In this document: piece after piece, positions 1 through 13,389 of the stretch
Numbering within the stretch: position 1 is the stretch's first letter
Layout of the letters: each line of letters starts with the position of its first letter
Assembly (NCBI GenBank): GCA_008360975.2
Contig: CM039182.1
Location: forward strand, 19,998,324-20,062,323
Length of the DNA stretch: 64,000 bases
Direction: 5' to 3'
DNA from: Lichenostomus cassidix
Taxonomy: Eukaryota > Chordata > Aves > Passeriformes > Meliphagidae
Made by a program: the position numbers and the translations under genes
The notes under the pieces: generated by a model
Databases searched by the model: none
Told to the model about the DNA's origin: nothing
Seen by the model: only the letters and a program-made list of their open reading frames with translations

Positions 1-1966
1 ATGGCAGTACTTTAGGCTCTCCTATAAAGACTATAAGATTTCTTGTACTTGGAGTCCTTCTGCCTTTCTAAGGCACTTACATTTTCTTTTTCTAGGAATA
101 GCCTTGGTGATAAAATGAGTCACCTAACCCTCTGCCAACAGTGAACATGATGACTGATGCTTAAATGACACCTTTCATGCTAGGAATGTTTAAACCTATG
201 TGTGGAATCCTTCCCTGGCAGCTGGCTGTGCTGTCAATACGATGCCAGAGCCTTTCTACATGCACAGACCAGGAGGTTTCAGTGTGAGGATTCAGCACCC
301 TTCATTACTGCCTTGGAAGGGATCTGTGTGTGAGGCTCTGACCTGGCTGGCAGGCATAACTATTACACAGGGAGTTATGGTGCTCCTATGCCCTGTTGCT
401 GGGACCAGCAAGGGAAGGGATTTGTGCAAGTCCTCTGCTGAGGGTCCTGCAGCCATGTCACAGGCACCTCTCCTCATTCCTCCTAATGTACCAACAGCTC
501 CATCCCCTAGCACAACAGTGCTCTCCTGAGTGCTACAGAGACCAAGGCAGTTGAGCATGAAAAGGTAAGTGACATGAGCTTTATGTTTATTCTGTTCCTA
601 CTGATTTAACATAAGTAAGATTTGACTGTGTGCCTTAGAAGCATGAATTGCTTTCTCAGGAATGTGGTGCCTAGCAGCACTAATGTCAGAAAGAAGACTA
701 AGTATTTAATGTTGGTAGTTTATGGAACAGTCTTCATGGACAGAATCATAACACACAACCACCTGAGGAGCAAACAGCTGAGCTGTTCCTTCAGTCAGTC
801 TTCCAAACACATCTTCAGCTTCTCTACCACAAAGTACCTGACTCAGAGAAACCTGTAAACTCTATAGAAAACGAATTAGAAAAGTAAAACTGAGCTTCAT
901 TTCTTCTTTTATGAAACTTGAACTTCCGCAGGGCAGATACATAAGTTCTTACAAGAAAATATTGCAAGTATCAAATAAAAATACACTTTAGTTACAAGAG
1001 AAGTCAGTGTTTCTATAGCCAGAAGCAAGCAAGTGGGAGATTGAATAGGATGGTGTCACTTGGTGTTGATGGGAGCCCTGGTCTTTGGAGAGCCTGTGCA
1101 CATCTGCCCAGCGACATCAGTAGTTTTCTATTTAAAGTCAAGCACTGGTTCGCTGAACCTGACTCAGTAGATAACTGCAGCTTGTTTCATAAAACTGGAA
1201 AATTAATCAATGTGAAATGTATTGGAAAACAGGACAGTTATTCATATGCCTCAGCAGTTTCCTTATTAGGTAAAACAAGCTCTTGATTGTTCTCCCTGGG
1301 CGTACAATACCTCAATATGCTGCAAAATAGGCTGTTAGAAAACGAGACAGCACGACTTGCATACCTCAGTGACCACTTTTGTGACAAATGCAAATGAATA
1401 TTTTGAATCAAGGTCAAAGTCTAATCATTGAAATGGCACAGGCTTAGTCACTGACTAAATTCTTTAGATGTACTCTTCACCCTACATCAACAGCCTCCCC
1501 TGGGCTGACTGGGACCCAGTGGGGTTTGCAGAGGGCAGGGACCACTGGTTGCCCCTGTGATGAGCTCCCTAGAAAGCTACAATGCAAATTCTTCCCAGCA
1601 GACACAAAATAAACCATCATGGAATCAAAATCTTTCTATGGAAAAGGAAAGCACTGTACATTAAAATAGAAGGATTAGAAGCTCATAAAACAAAAGAGTG
1701 GCTTAGGGTTCCAGATGTATCATGTTGCAAATGGTCTTTTACAGTTGGCTCTACTCCTTGGAACCACTGAATCATTTCCTACTCAGACACATTTGGAAAT
1801 GTCAGCTTTCCCAGTTCAATTCTACCTGGATGCATCAACTGAAAATACAGAGTAGCTCAGTGACAAAGTGTGGTAAAGACAGTTGTGTAGAAGAATATAA
1901 ATGAATTAATTATCCCAGCAGAATTAAGCTCTTTTAAATAACACCACCCCCCACCCTGAACAATGC

Positions 1967-2024
1967 TAGAATAAAAAGGCAACACTTTCTTTTAGCAGGA
2001 AGAAAGTGTTCCTTTTTCATTCTA
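1967..2024 (+). other. 58-nt hairpin, 24 paired bases with two 1-nt bulges
   Basis: The arms pair as TAGAAT with ATTCTA, AAAAAGG with CCTTTTT, and AACACTTTCTT (1981-1991) with AAGAAAGTGTT (2000-2010). Unpaired bases are C1980 and C2018, and the loop is TTAGCAGG. The length and shape are like a pre-miRNA. No known miRNA is recognised. Confidence 0.6.
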
Positions 2025-3069
2025 CATTATTTTTCAGCAAGTAATGATAATAACATCCATAATAATAGGATGCAGGAGATCAGGATGCTCTCTGCCTCTG
2101 TCCCCGAGGAATGGGGTTATAAGAAATTGTGTTGACTTAACCATATGTCCAGAAAGATTAATTTTGATTCTGTAGTCTTGGTATCAGATGCTACCTCAGA
2201 GGAGATGAGTGTGATGGTGATGTTTCTAGGCTACTGATCACTTGCTATCCCTGATGTGAAAAATGATGAGATCCCTGATTTTTCATGTCTCCAGCCTGAG
2301 TAAAGACTACTGCCAGGAGAGAATTATAAGAGATGGTGAGACTGCTTTAAATACATCTTTACATCTGGTCTAGACACAGATTTCCTAGCCCAAGATGTTA
2401 TTTGATGGTGTGGGTTCATTCAAGTAATACCTGGGATGAGGTTATGTCAACACCATGTGGTGCATACCACAACAAAATCCCTGTGCAAGTTTGCAGAGTG
2501 TCTGTGGCACCTGCACAGGCATCAGAACTTCTGAGCCTCAGCTCTTAACTTATGAGTCCACGTTATGTGGGCAATGTACAAAACATTATATGCTTGATGA
2601 TTTTGGAGTGCAGAGAACTAATTTTTAAAACCTTGTCAGCCCCGCTGTGGTTTCTGCCCTCCCTGGGTCAGCACTGCATGCCTGCTCACACCAGGCAAAC
2701 CCTCCAGGGTGCTCCCCAGGCCACCCCCAGCAGCTGGTGGATGGGCTTTTTGTGTGGGCAAGCAGCTGGCCTGCCACCTCCTGCCTCCTCCCCTTCCCCA
2801 CAAGCAGCAGCCAGAGCAGCTGGACAGTGGCTGATGTTGGTGTGCCATAGAATGGATAGAAGGTTCTCTTTGAACACTGCCCCAGTGACTGGCATTTTGA
2901 GTGTCTGGTTAATGGCACTTGTACTAATGGAAAAAACAATTTGATACAAATGAGTTGTAATAATCTCCAAGTGAATGATTTCTAGTGGTTTGTTAATATT
3001 TTTAAATAAATCCAACACCACATTTCTAGAAGGTGTCACAACTGCATTGTGAGTTCACCATACAAAGGA

Positions 3070-3106
3070 TTTCACTCCCCTGATGTCTGTCTGCAGGGGA
3101 GTGGAA
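3070..3106 (+). other. Short hairpin, 13-bp stem
   Basis: CACTCCCCTG (3073-3082) pairs perfectly with CAGGGGAGTG (3094-3103), extended by two A-T pairs and one G-U pair, with an 11-nt loop. Function unknown. Confidence 0.5.
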
Positions 3107-5653
3107 AGAACTTAAGACACAAAGCAGCATCCATTAACATGTAATTTCTGACATGACATTTATTCTATAACCATACTGTGCTTGCAAACATTAATTTGTA
3201 AAGATTTTCTCTTTCTCTTCCTGAAAAAGTTGCATTTTTATGAGTAATACAATCAGTGAAGGTGGCCACAGTGCCACTATCCCCTTTAAACCATCAAAAA
3301 TAGAAAATAACCTGAAGTTCTGTGAAGCATAGCTCATTTCTGGTTGCTATCAATTATTCATATGCATTGTCAATAGTTCATCAGTTCTGGTCTGTTTTCC
3401 CATGTCAAAAATCTTGTTTTTCATTTCTACAGCCATACAGTAGAAAAAATAGTGTGATCAATGACCTCAATACAATGAAAATAACCCATTTAAAATTGTT
3501 TGCATACAGTCTAGAAGCCGAAAATTTCACATCCCATTTCTGCAAAAAACCCCCAACCCAACAACATTTCAGTGAAAGCAAATTTATTTTGAAATGGAAA
3601 TTAATTCCTTCTTACTGTTTTGAGTGAGGTATTCAAATTAATTCTTGCAAATAACACTGGCAGAAATTGGGATAAGTTTGTAAACAGCCTACAAAAAAGG
3701 AAAAATTTCACTTTTCTGGTAACATATCACTCTTCATAAAAATTGTAGCTAGTCCTACCTAACCAGGAGTTGTTTGTGAGCATTTCTCAAAGTGATGAAT
3801 GGTGTCTCAGCATTTCCTTCTCTCTTTCTGATGATCTGTTATAATGACAGCAGCTTTTATCATATCTCTATTTGTGAGGGCCCCTCGCTTTCTTCCTTCT
3901 TTTACTACAAAAGCTCTCAAAGGAAGCCTTTGTGTGTCAGGAGAAGCCAAATTAACATAATATGCAGCATCTATAAATAGTTGCTTCAAATTAGGCTTCT
4001 ACAAAACCTTGAAGCAATGTTTCTTTAGGTTCTTTTTTTCCTATCACTGGTAAAAGATACAACGTCATGTTGCTTTTTTTTTTAAATAAAAAATTAATTT
4101 TGTTGGTCTGATTTTGTCTATTTTTCAATGTTTTTATCCAGCCACAGGTAAAAGATGGCCAGTTTCTTATTTCTGTATTTTGAATTTGTGCAAAAAAAGA
4201 CCTTGCAAGAAATATGATATGTGGTACCAGTAAATTAATTACCAAGGACAATGCAAAGTTATCTGTTCTAAAGACAGATATTGGAAAACATGGATTTTTC
4301 ATAAGCTGTGCTTCTAAATTTTTTCAAAACTTTTGAGAATTGCTTCCAGATGCAAAAAAAAAAGAATGAAAAAACTCATAAGCTAAGAAGTATTAAGACA
4401 AGGCTGATTAGATCAATGTCTGGTATGAGGATCATGAGAAAATGTTAGTCACTACTTGCACACCATAAGGATCAAGTAATGAAATTATCAGATATCCAGT
4501 GCAAATGAAGTAATGGAATTATTTCTTTTTTTCACATAATTCCCAACCAAAGTGCGAAATTCAATTCCACATAACAAGGAAGTTCAAGAGGAATTGAGAC
4601 AAATTCCTGGAAGCAAAAACCCTTAGGTTTTTTTTAACAAGACAGTCCAGAGATAACCAGTAACATGGAGATTTCCCAGTGCTGAGGGTTTACTCTAAGG
4701 GAAAGCCTACTGGCTGCGTCCCTTTCTCCTTTCGGTTTTTTCCTCTCAAACATGTTTGGAAAGAAGTATTGAGGCTACCTTAAGCACACACGGTGGTTGT
4801 TATGATCTTAAATGTCTCAGGTGTTGCCCAGGCTTCACTCTGGAGGCAAAGACCCAGTGCCACGTGGTCCACGCTGGGACAGGGGATGTGTGCATCAGCC
4901 CTGGGGTCCCTTCCCCATCTCTCCTCTCACCTGCAGGACAGTCTGGCATTACCATCGAGTCCCAGAACACGAGCGTGGCTGTGAAATCTGTAGAAAACCA
5001 CTGCTATTGCTGGTTGATTGAGGGTAGTTGCCATTGAGCTGTTAGCACTGTGAATGTCAGTGACTGCCAGGAAGGAGGCAGCGGTTCCAGCTGTGCCAGA
5101 CAGGAGCAATCTGGCCCCAGTTACACTCACCGTCTGCTGCAGTGGCCTGGAAGAGGCCAGGACTTTGCTCCAACAGAGGCTGGGGCTCTCCTGCCTCATC
5201 GTTATTTATTTGGGGCTTTCTTCTGCGGACCAAGGGGTGCAAAATGGTTTAAAAATTATCCCTGTGAACTATACCGTTTCTTTTCCACAATAGTTGCTTA
5301 CTAATATAATCTAACACAGTTTTTCAAAACCTGCATAGGAACACACCACTTCTTCAAAAATACTTAATCCTTGTTTTTTTTCTTTTTGGTTTCTTTAACA
5401 CTGAGGAGCATCCTTTTCAGCTTTTCCCCCTCAGCAATTTTAAGGACTAATAATTTAGTTTTTAAAGGAAAAGCCTGGCTTTTCAGAATCTCATTACTCC
5501 AGTGACTGAGCAGTGGGGGAAACACTAAATGACACAAGATGCCTAATTAAATCACAGGCATCCTTCAGTTTCTTGAGATTTTGTCCTGAGAATATTTCCC
5601 CACTCTCCAAAGCGGCTAACATTTTAATCCTGGCCTGGGAAAGAATACCCCTC

Positions 5654-5678
5654 CTAATCTAATCTAATCTAATCTAAT
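5654..5678 (+). repeat. (CTAAT)5 microsatellite
   Basis: Five perfect tandem copies of CTAAT in upstream intergenic DNA. Confidence 0.9.
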
Positions 5679-6277
5679 TTAGGGTTTGCAATGAAGCTAA
5701 CTCCTGACCAAACTGTTTGCTTTTTAATTCCATGGCAGTGTAATCCATTGCTATATCATGGACAAATTCTTGATCCCAGCTCATGTATAAATATAAAGAT
5801 TATTTACATAAAGCTTAGACTATAGTATCAAACAGCTACTCAAAGAATGTCTGTTTTGTTCCAATTAAGAATAGCATGTGCATTGAATAAATCCTGTGAA
5901 ACTATTATTTCAAACTAAAAGAACTCCTCAATTAATACTTTTTGAGAAAAGGCAATAGCTAAATAATCATAAAACAAGCTCTTTGTATAGCCAAGCTCAC
6001 TATGCTTCTGAGACAGCATCATCTACATTAATTACTAGTTCTCCTTCCCTGTAGCAATCACTTCTTCAGGAGGAATTTACAAAACTAAAATAGCTCTTTT
6101 TGAATAACTGGATGTTTTGCATGATGGAAATTCTTTTAACACTTCCGTTTCTCTAACTCACTACAATGACTCAAATGCAACAGACAAAACTTCTTAAAAG
6201 AGGTTCACGGGAGGGGCTTAGGAGCAGCTTTCTTGCCCTGCTTTCATTTGACTGTCATTTTCCAGGAACTGCGGAGT

Positions 6278-6380
6278 GAGGTTTTGTTGGTTTGGTTTTG
6301 GTTGTTTTTTTTTTTTTACAGCTTAAGAGGTTTTGTTGGTTTGGTTTTGGTTGGTTTTTTTTTTTTTTACAGCTTAAGAG
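6278..6380 (+). repeat. About 50-bp tandem duplication with T-runs
   Basis: Copy 1 is 6278-6326 and copy 2 is 6327-6377. Both contain GAGGTTTTGTTGGTTTGG, a T13 or T14 run and ACAGCTTAA. They differ only by the T-run length and one or two bases, so the duplication is probably recent. Confidence 0.92.
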
Positions 6381-6669
6381 GTTTTTTAATACTGTTGCCA
6401 ACCTTTTTTTTAAGGAGTTTAACTCCTCTTTGTTCAGTAAGATATTCCAGCTGTACTGCCACCCGGGAAGGCCTCCTGCATGGCTGGGCTGTGTCTGTAC
6501 TCACCATATTTTGTGGCTCTCAGCATTCCTTTTGCCCAGGCCCATGAGCCTATTCAGGGGCTATATCTGCTGTAATCACCTTGCATATTTATGGCTCAGT
6601 ACATCAAAACCCATGGCAGCTTCTTTTCTTGAAGGAGCATACTCAGCCTAACAAAATACAAGTTGTAGA

Positions 6670-6785
6670 GATGCATAGATGTGCCACTGAGGGACACAGT
6701 TTAGTGATGGACTTGGCAGTGCTGGGTTAAGAGTTGGGCTCTATGATCTTAGAGATCTTCCAGCTTAAATGATCCTTTGGTTCAC
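6670..6785 (+). repeat. CR1-type 3' end fragment
   Basis: It holds the CR1 3' terminal region: GTGATGGACTTGGCAGTGCT, then GGGTTAAGAGTTGGGCTCTA, TGATCTTAGAGATCTTCCAG and CTTAAATGATCC. The final short repeat is degraded (TTTGGTTCACTGATT). Confidence 0.85.
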
Positions 6786-9700
6786 TGATTTGAACCTAGA
6801 CTTTCATTAATTATTGTTTTTCTCATGCATGTAAATAAAAAATCAACCCAATATTTTTTCCAAGTCTCTTATAACTCTTTTTTTTTTTTTTCAAGTCTCT
6901 TATTTTTTGAGGAGAATGGGCTTTTGGGTTGAATTCCCAAAGCAAGTGCACATTTTGTGACCTTCTTAATATGAACAGCATGAGCCACAACCCTGGTGGC
7001 ACTCTGCACACCACTGCCACCCAGTCAGGGTACCAGAGCCCTTCACAAATGATGGATGAGTCATTTTGGTGGATGCAGGATTTCTCTGAGTAGGTCCTAC
7101 CAATTAATTCTGCTCTCTGGGGAATTTAACAGCAAAACCACCTTTGATTTCTGCAGTAAGTGCTTGAAAAATTCCACCTATAAGGTGAGTGTGGCAGACA
7201 CCTTCTACATGAAAAGGATAGGGAAGATAAAGGCTAATTTTGGCTCTAAATTAAGGACAAATTGAAGTAGGTAGTGTGAATATAGCAGGGTGACCATGGA
7301 TAGGATAACTCATGTCAATAACACCATGAGAACATGCACTGTACCGAGCCTCTAAATTATTTTTCCCACAAAATGAAATACGCAAGTGTAATTAAACCCT
7401 GTATCTATCAAGCTTAGTCCATGTCAAAATGTGACTTGATTCAACCTTGTGTCTCCAGTAGAAGTTGTGTGCCAGGCTATGTGAGAAATACTCATTTAAA
7501 AGCTTGCCAGCACCTCATAAAATAATATGTCTGAATAAATGAAACGGTCTGTGTTTTCAGATGAGAAGAATGCTTTTAATTCCCCCAAATATCTTTCAGG
7601 AGAGGAGGGCTTTACCTCACCTGCAGCTGAAACATTTGCTCTGGTATCTTTTTATGCACATGATAATAAATCTCAGCTTAAATATGTTTCACTTTTGGAT
7701 GAGATCAATTTGTCCCCAGAAGCACCTTTCTTTTAAGCATAAACGGAACCAGGGTGAATGGTTCAGGTATGGATGTATATATTTCATATAACTGTATCTG
7801 ACAATATGAAACCCAGCCATGATGCGCCATCTGTGTCCTATAAAAGTAAACTTCTGCATCTTTGTTTTTTAATGATCTTTTAAATAAATAGGTCTAGTGA
7901 AGCTGTTACTTTCCATGAAAAATGTATCATTTCAGATTCCTTTTAAAACCAGAAGCCCTTACAAGGTTTTGTATCTATAACTGGCAAAACCAGCTTGTTT
8001 GCACATAATTTATTCATTTTGCATCCTGTCTAGGTAATCACAGTATCTGCAGGTTTTTTAAAAAGAAATTGTGAACGGGGAGGTAAGTTTACATTTCATA
8101 GTTTACTTAATTTCCTAAAAATGTCCTCTTTACTTAAATAAAAGAGAACTCAGGGATCTAACCCAAACTTCCAAATTTTACACAATTTTACCCTTATGAT
8201 TACAGAATAGATCAATACAGTCAAAGGGGGAATTCTGTCACTTTTTCTGTTACATTACCTGAATCCGGGAATGCAGATGTGATAGTCTACAGAAAATAAT
8301 GCTTGTTTGCTATAACCAAGGAAAAAAACCCAAGACAGATCTGATCTTCATGAGTCCACCACAGAGCTCCTTCAATGTTTCTTCTCCCAGAGCCTGGGGA
8401 AAACACAGCTCCCTTCCCTGCTGTCTCCACCAACAGCTGCTGCAGCTTGTGATCAGGGTGATGCCTTGTGTGGGGTTAATGAGTGTGCAGCTCAAAGTAC
8501 CACCACTCCTGTCACACCCAGCTTAGACCTCAGCCAACTGGTATCCAGGGCAGGGTTCCTACTGGAGCTCTACCAATGCTATTCTCCATGCTCCACTCAC
8601 ATCTTCCCAGCCCACACCTTCTTTCCCAGTTTCCTGCAGAACATCTGGCAACAGCTTCTCAATGAGCATTGGGAGTGCACTCACGTGGTCATGCGTTCTT
8701 GCTTTTGTTTAGCCTGAAATATTTTTTTGTTAAAAATGGCTGCACTCTGCTTGTGAGTCTAGATAAAATACATGCTCAAAAATGTAAAATGTCAGTAAAT
8801 GGTAAAACAGTATTTATAACTGGGCCAGTCATTAAAGACCAAACATTGAGTTACAGTGCTGTGTTGCAGCTTTACGAATTATATGGTGTCTGAACAAAGA
8901 AATCAATATGTCACAATTTTGAATTACTTGTCACCTTTTAATTTCCAGAGATCATCTTGCTTCAGATCTTGACATGCATCACTGGGCCAGGCAGGAAATG
9001 GGCCCCATGACGACACTGGTTCCTGTCTTTCAGGACTCAGTAGGGTACATGCAAATATCCCATACAGCAGATCTTTCAGATACCTGCCACCACACATTAT
9101 TCACCCTCAGCTAGATGCTAATGTGCCTCAGAAATGAAAACATGCAATTCAGCGCTGAAAATTTGGTTCACTGTGCTTGAGAAAGGGAGTTAGCCCAGCT
9201 CCTCCAATGTGAACTGAATTTGTGGTCTCAGTCTCATCCCCCTTGAAAAGATTGTTGGTTGTTGGGGTATTTTTTTCCTCAAAAGTTATTGCACCATACA
9301 CATTACTAAAGACTGAGTCACACAAGAAGGAAAAAGGCGGTGCACAGGCTGAAGCACTGTCTCTCCTTGAAGCAGATCCAGATAGTGTGGTTTGGGGCAG
9401 TTCAGGGAAGCACTGCTGCATCTCCTTGCTGCTCTCTCTGGTACTCTCTGGTCAGCTGTCAGCAGGGGGCTCATTCAGTTGACCACATATGACCACACCC
9501 AACAGCTATAAAAAAAAATTCACATATTGCTTACTTGTTAATTTCTCAATTTGCTCTTAAGCACAGCCAAGCTGAGCCTGAGTGCATCTGGGGAAGCTTG
9601 AATAAATTTTCTCCAGCTGCAGGTTCCAAGTGATGATTCTTTGCTTTAGAATTGACTTTTACACACACTCAGCTATTCGGTCAAATGCATACTCATGCAA

Positions 9701-12070
9701 TATGCAAACACAACATTAAAGGCGAAGGATTTTAAATGCTGGTATTTAAAATGCACATCTAACCAGTACATGATAATGGTACTTTAAGCATCAGCATTCC
9801 CCTCAGCTGAAAATGCCTCATCCTCCTGCCCCTCTGCCCTTAGGGCTCAGGCTCCACACACTTTGCATGCCATCCTGTTCCCCGCACTCAGCCCCTGTGC
9901 CCCCCATGCACCTCCTCAAAGCCCTGGAGCCTCCATCCTCCTTTCCTTGCTCCTGATCTCCCTCTTGGGCTCTCCTCCCAAACACCAATACATTTTTAGA
10001 TTTCTTCAGATCTACTGATGAGGCCAAGGCTGTTCAATAAAAAAGACTCAGAAATGGTGTATGCAAACCATATATTTACAACCTTAGTTCTATTTAGATG
10101 GACCTGTTAACTGCAGGGCATGTCCAAATAAGTAGTATGGGTGGTAAAGCTCTCAAGGTTAAAAATGAGGTTGGTCAATCTGTAAGAAGAAAATGACCAT
10201 GCGCAGCAGAAAGTCTCACCTGGGAGCTAGGTACTGAATGCCTGTTCTGAAAATCATGCTAAACATAAGAGTTGATATTGATCCCTTCTGTTCAGATGAC
10301 ACTCACTCTTCCTAGGCTACATTTGGTTTTCCCCTCTGCTAGACCTTAATTCTTTCCTGCCAGGCCATCAAAAACACTGGATATAATAAACTAAAATGTG
10401 CTTTCTCTGGGAGTATGGTAATTGAGAGGGAAACAAATAGCTAAGTGGCTATCTGAGGACCATAGAAGAGATTCTGGCTTACCCAGCACACAGATTTTGC
10501 AGGAATGGCAGTATATTTGCAGAGCCTAATGAAAGTGAGCCAGGACTGCAATACGATCTCACCAAGGCCTGTCACCGAGGTGTGGGATAGCAGCATATTT
10601 ACTGAAGTCCCATACCTAGCACTGGAGAGAGAGACAGAGAGCCGAGCCCAATTGATTTTCATCTGCCGTGAGAAGGAAAATGTCCTAACTCTCTCCCTTG
10701 GCCTCTGCCTGCCACCTCCTGCACCCCCTGGCCACAGCACAGCCCTTCCAAGGTTTCTCACTTTCCCCCCATGCCAGAGAGGGGCTGTGCTCCTTTGCAG
10801 CTGGCAGGTCAGCCCCAATCCAGCTGCCCCACTGCCAGTCCTCTCCCCAGCAGGACAGGAATGCTCATGCGCTGGCTGAGATGGTTCTCTCATATGCTGG
10901 CATGAATCCCATCATGTTTTGGCTCATTTTGGACTCTGGTCTGCAACCAGTATCACTCAGACAGAAAACTACTTCAGAATGGAGAAAAAAAGACATTTGA
11001 GACAATTCTGGTTTACAACAAGCCTTCCCAAATGCCTGTATATCTTGCTAGCTCTTAAAGTACCCTGGATTTATTTCTGTTTGGAGGTAAAGGCTTTCAG
11101 TTTCAGTTTATAAATGGCTCAAGATGTTACTAGACAAACAGAAATAAAGAATTGTGTAGAGTTTTTCCCCCCTTGCTTTCACTGATGAGTCTGAAACAGG
11201 AAGCCACCCTAACGCTAAGAGGGATATTTTTTGTATGGTTTATTTTCCTATACTATTTCTCTTCCCAAGATGTTCTGAAGGTTCAGTGACTGTCTTGCCT
11301 GGGTCATCACTGCTTGGATATGCACCCTACCCTGTGTAAACACTGATGTTTCACTGCAGAGACACATTGAGCTTTCAGAGGACTCTGGCAGGTGCCTCAC
11401 CTGAAGCTCAAGATTGGCCCCACATTAACATGGGCTTAAAGCTGCATCTGAGCTAAGGGACCTTGTTGAACCCTGACTGTCAAGCACCCTCATGATTACT
11501 TTCCTACACAGCCCCATGATGTATGGGACATGGTTTCTCCTCCAGGTGATCTCCTTTTCCCAGCAAGATATCCCACAGTCACAAGCCTTGTCTGGCTGAT
11601 CCCACTGTTTTCCCCCACATCCCTCAACTGCACCCCTTTGGCATCCCCCTTGCACCACAGCCTTACCAGCATGAACTTCACTGCTGCAAACTGCCAAAGA
11701 AGTACCTGATGATAGAAGAAGGAAAATCTGGGATTTGCAGCTGCTATGTTTCTATGGAGCATTCAACAGTTTTTACTGAAGAAAGAGACTGTGAGAATCA
11801 GTATTATGTAAGAATATGTTCAGGCTGCAATCTGGGCAGTTATATTTTTAACTCTATTTAAAGAGGTTAATGGCTTTTTCCCAGTTTAAAGACAGAGGTC
11901 GTGTCTTTCTTCCTCCTCAAATCCACGAGTTCATGGTGCTCTGTACCACTTCTGTGGTGTTCTTCCACAGCAATGAAATAGTCTACCCCCATACATGGGC
12001 ATATGGTTCTTCCTTATTTTTTCTTTTACTGTACTCTGTGAATTTCAACAAAGGAAATGTAGCAATGCCA

Positions 12071-12152
12071 AGAAAAACAAAAAAGAAAAAAAAGGAACTA
12101 AGAAAAATAAAAAAAGGGGGGCAGGGGGAAGAAAAAAAACAAACAAAAAAGA
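12071..12152 (+). repeat. A/purine-rich low-complexity tract
   Basis: Runs of A broken by G, with GGGGGGCAGGGGG in the middle. It explains the Lys-rich open frame that crosses it. Confidence 0.85.
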
Positions 12153-12278
12153 GCTCTAGCATTTTTGAGCACACTGATCACAAAAAGACATTTGGAGCTG
12201 AACTGTCAGGCCACCCTCCTGGATCAAACTCAATGGATAATCTTCCCATCCCAAGATTAGGCCTTCATACACCTGTTC

Positions 12279-12292
12279 TTTTTTTTTTTTTT
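12279..12292 (+). repeat. T14 homopolymer
   Basis: Uninterrupted run of 14 T in upstream intergenic DNA. Confidence 0.9.
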
Positions 12293-13120
12293 CCTTCTTC
12301 CAAGTGATCCCTGCTATTTGCTCATATTATGCATTTATTTTCCCGAATTGTGGCTCTGATTTTCCACAAACATAAACGATGCCGACTGACCATCACACCC
12401 CATCACATGTATCATAAAAGATGACTCTGGACTCCACTATGGCCTCTCATTTCTATCACTGTGTATTTTATGTATCACACTTCAACAAACATGATCCCAA
12501 ATCAGATTTTTCTACAGATGGGCAGCTGGACACACTGTGCCACACTCAGTGATGGAAAGAAACATTTAGTTTGACTTAATTACCTCAACCATCAACCACA
12601 GTGCCCAATGAGAACCCTTATATTATATGACATCCCTGGAGGCATATTCCCCCTTCAGCCATGCAGGCATTTTAGAAGCCTCTGGGAGCTGTACAGTCAG
12701 TCTGCACGCTGATCTATGATGAGTAAATGTTGCTCCAACAGTTTTTGTCAGTGCTAATTTACTTGCTTTGTTTGTTTGCTTGGGGTTTTAATAATAGTAT
12801 TAAAAGTCTTTGCTCCTGATGTATTTGACATTGTGCCATTGGTCCATTAGGACTTAGTTGAGTGTTGTGCATTATTTTTAATTTGCATTCACAGTATGCT
12901 CCGTAATAACTCCCACTGAATTCTAGCAATGGATGCTGTGAATTTGTATTAACAGCAGCACTGTTTTGGGCAACTGTAGTAAAATTCTTTGCAAAAGAAT
13001 ACTTAGTGCATCATCTCCTTTACTGAAGGCGATCAGAGTTTCCAAATAACAACAGAGACTTGTCTTAGCAAATTGTTCCTGGGCTAATTGTAATGGAAGG
13101 ATTCAGCTTGGATGGAAATC

Positions 13121-13389
13121 ATTGGCACAAGCTGTTGTTGATGCCAGAAGTTTACATGGTTTCAAAAAGCAATTAGACACAATTATGGGAGAAAAATCCA
13201 TGAAAGGCAACGAAACACACAGCTAGCTCTAGTTCAGAAATTCCCCAAGCCATTGATTGCTGGAAGCTGAGAAAGGGTCCTAGGGATGGATCACTGCACA
13301 GTTCTTCCCTAGGATTCTGCTACTGGGCACTGCCTGAAGAACTCGCTGTTCTAGTCTGACCCAATATGGCCTTTCTCATAGTGTCATGT
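13121..13389 (+). repeat. Ancient CR1/L3-like LINE relic
   Basis: A diverged fragment shows the order of landmarks of an old amniote CR1 3' end: a GTTGTTGATGCCAGAAGTTT piece, GGTTTCAAAAAGCAATTAGA, GGATGGATCACTGCACAGTT, GGCACTGCCTGAAGA and GTCTGACCCAATATGGCCTT. I match these from memory of turtle and crocodile repeats, so the family name is provisional. Confidence 0.7.

Larger units (their letters stand above)
1..6669. other. Upstream intergenic DNA, no gene recognised
   Basis: AT-rich sequence with short chance frames only. It holds two hairpins (1967-2024, 3070-3106), a CTAAT microsatellite and the 6278-6380 duplication. No exon, RNA gene or promoter could be supported. Confidence 0.6.
6786..13120. 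other. Upstream intergenic DNA, no gene recognised
   Basis: It has a few GC-richer patches (around 10.7-10.9 kb) with longer chance frames, and low-complexity tracts at 12.07-12.29 kb. Nothing shows family similarity or paired splice sites. Confidence 0.6.

Noticed and set aside
2552..2944. 130-codon open frame and its opposite-strand partners
   Set aside because: Overlapping frames on both strands in a GC-richer patch, with low-complexity translation and no recognised family.
10441..10893. 150-codon open frame on the - strand
   Set aside because: It is the longest frame outside the CpG island, but shows no domain, no family similarity and a competing frame on the other strand in the same GC-richer patch.
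11870..12307. 145-codon Lys-rich open frame
   Set aside because: It is produced by the A/purine-rich tract at 12071-12152.
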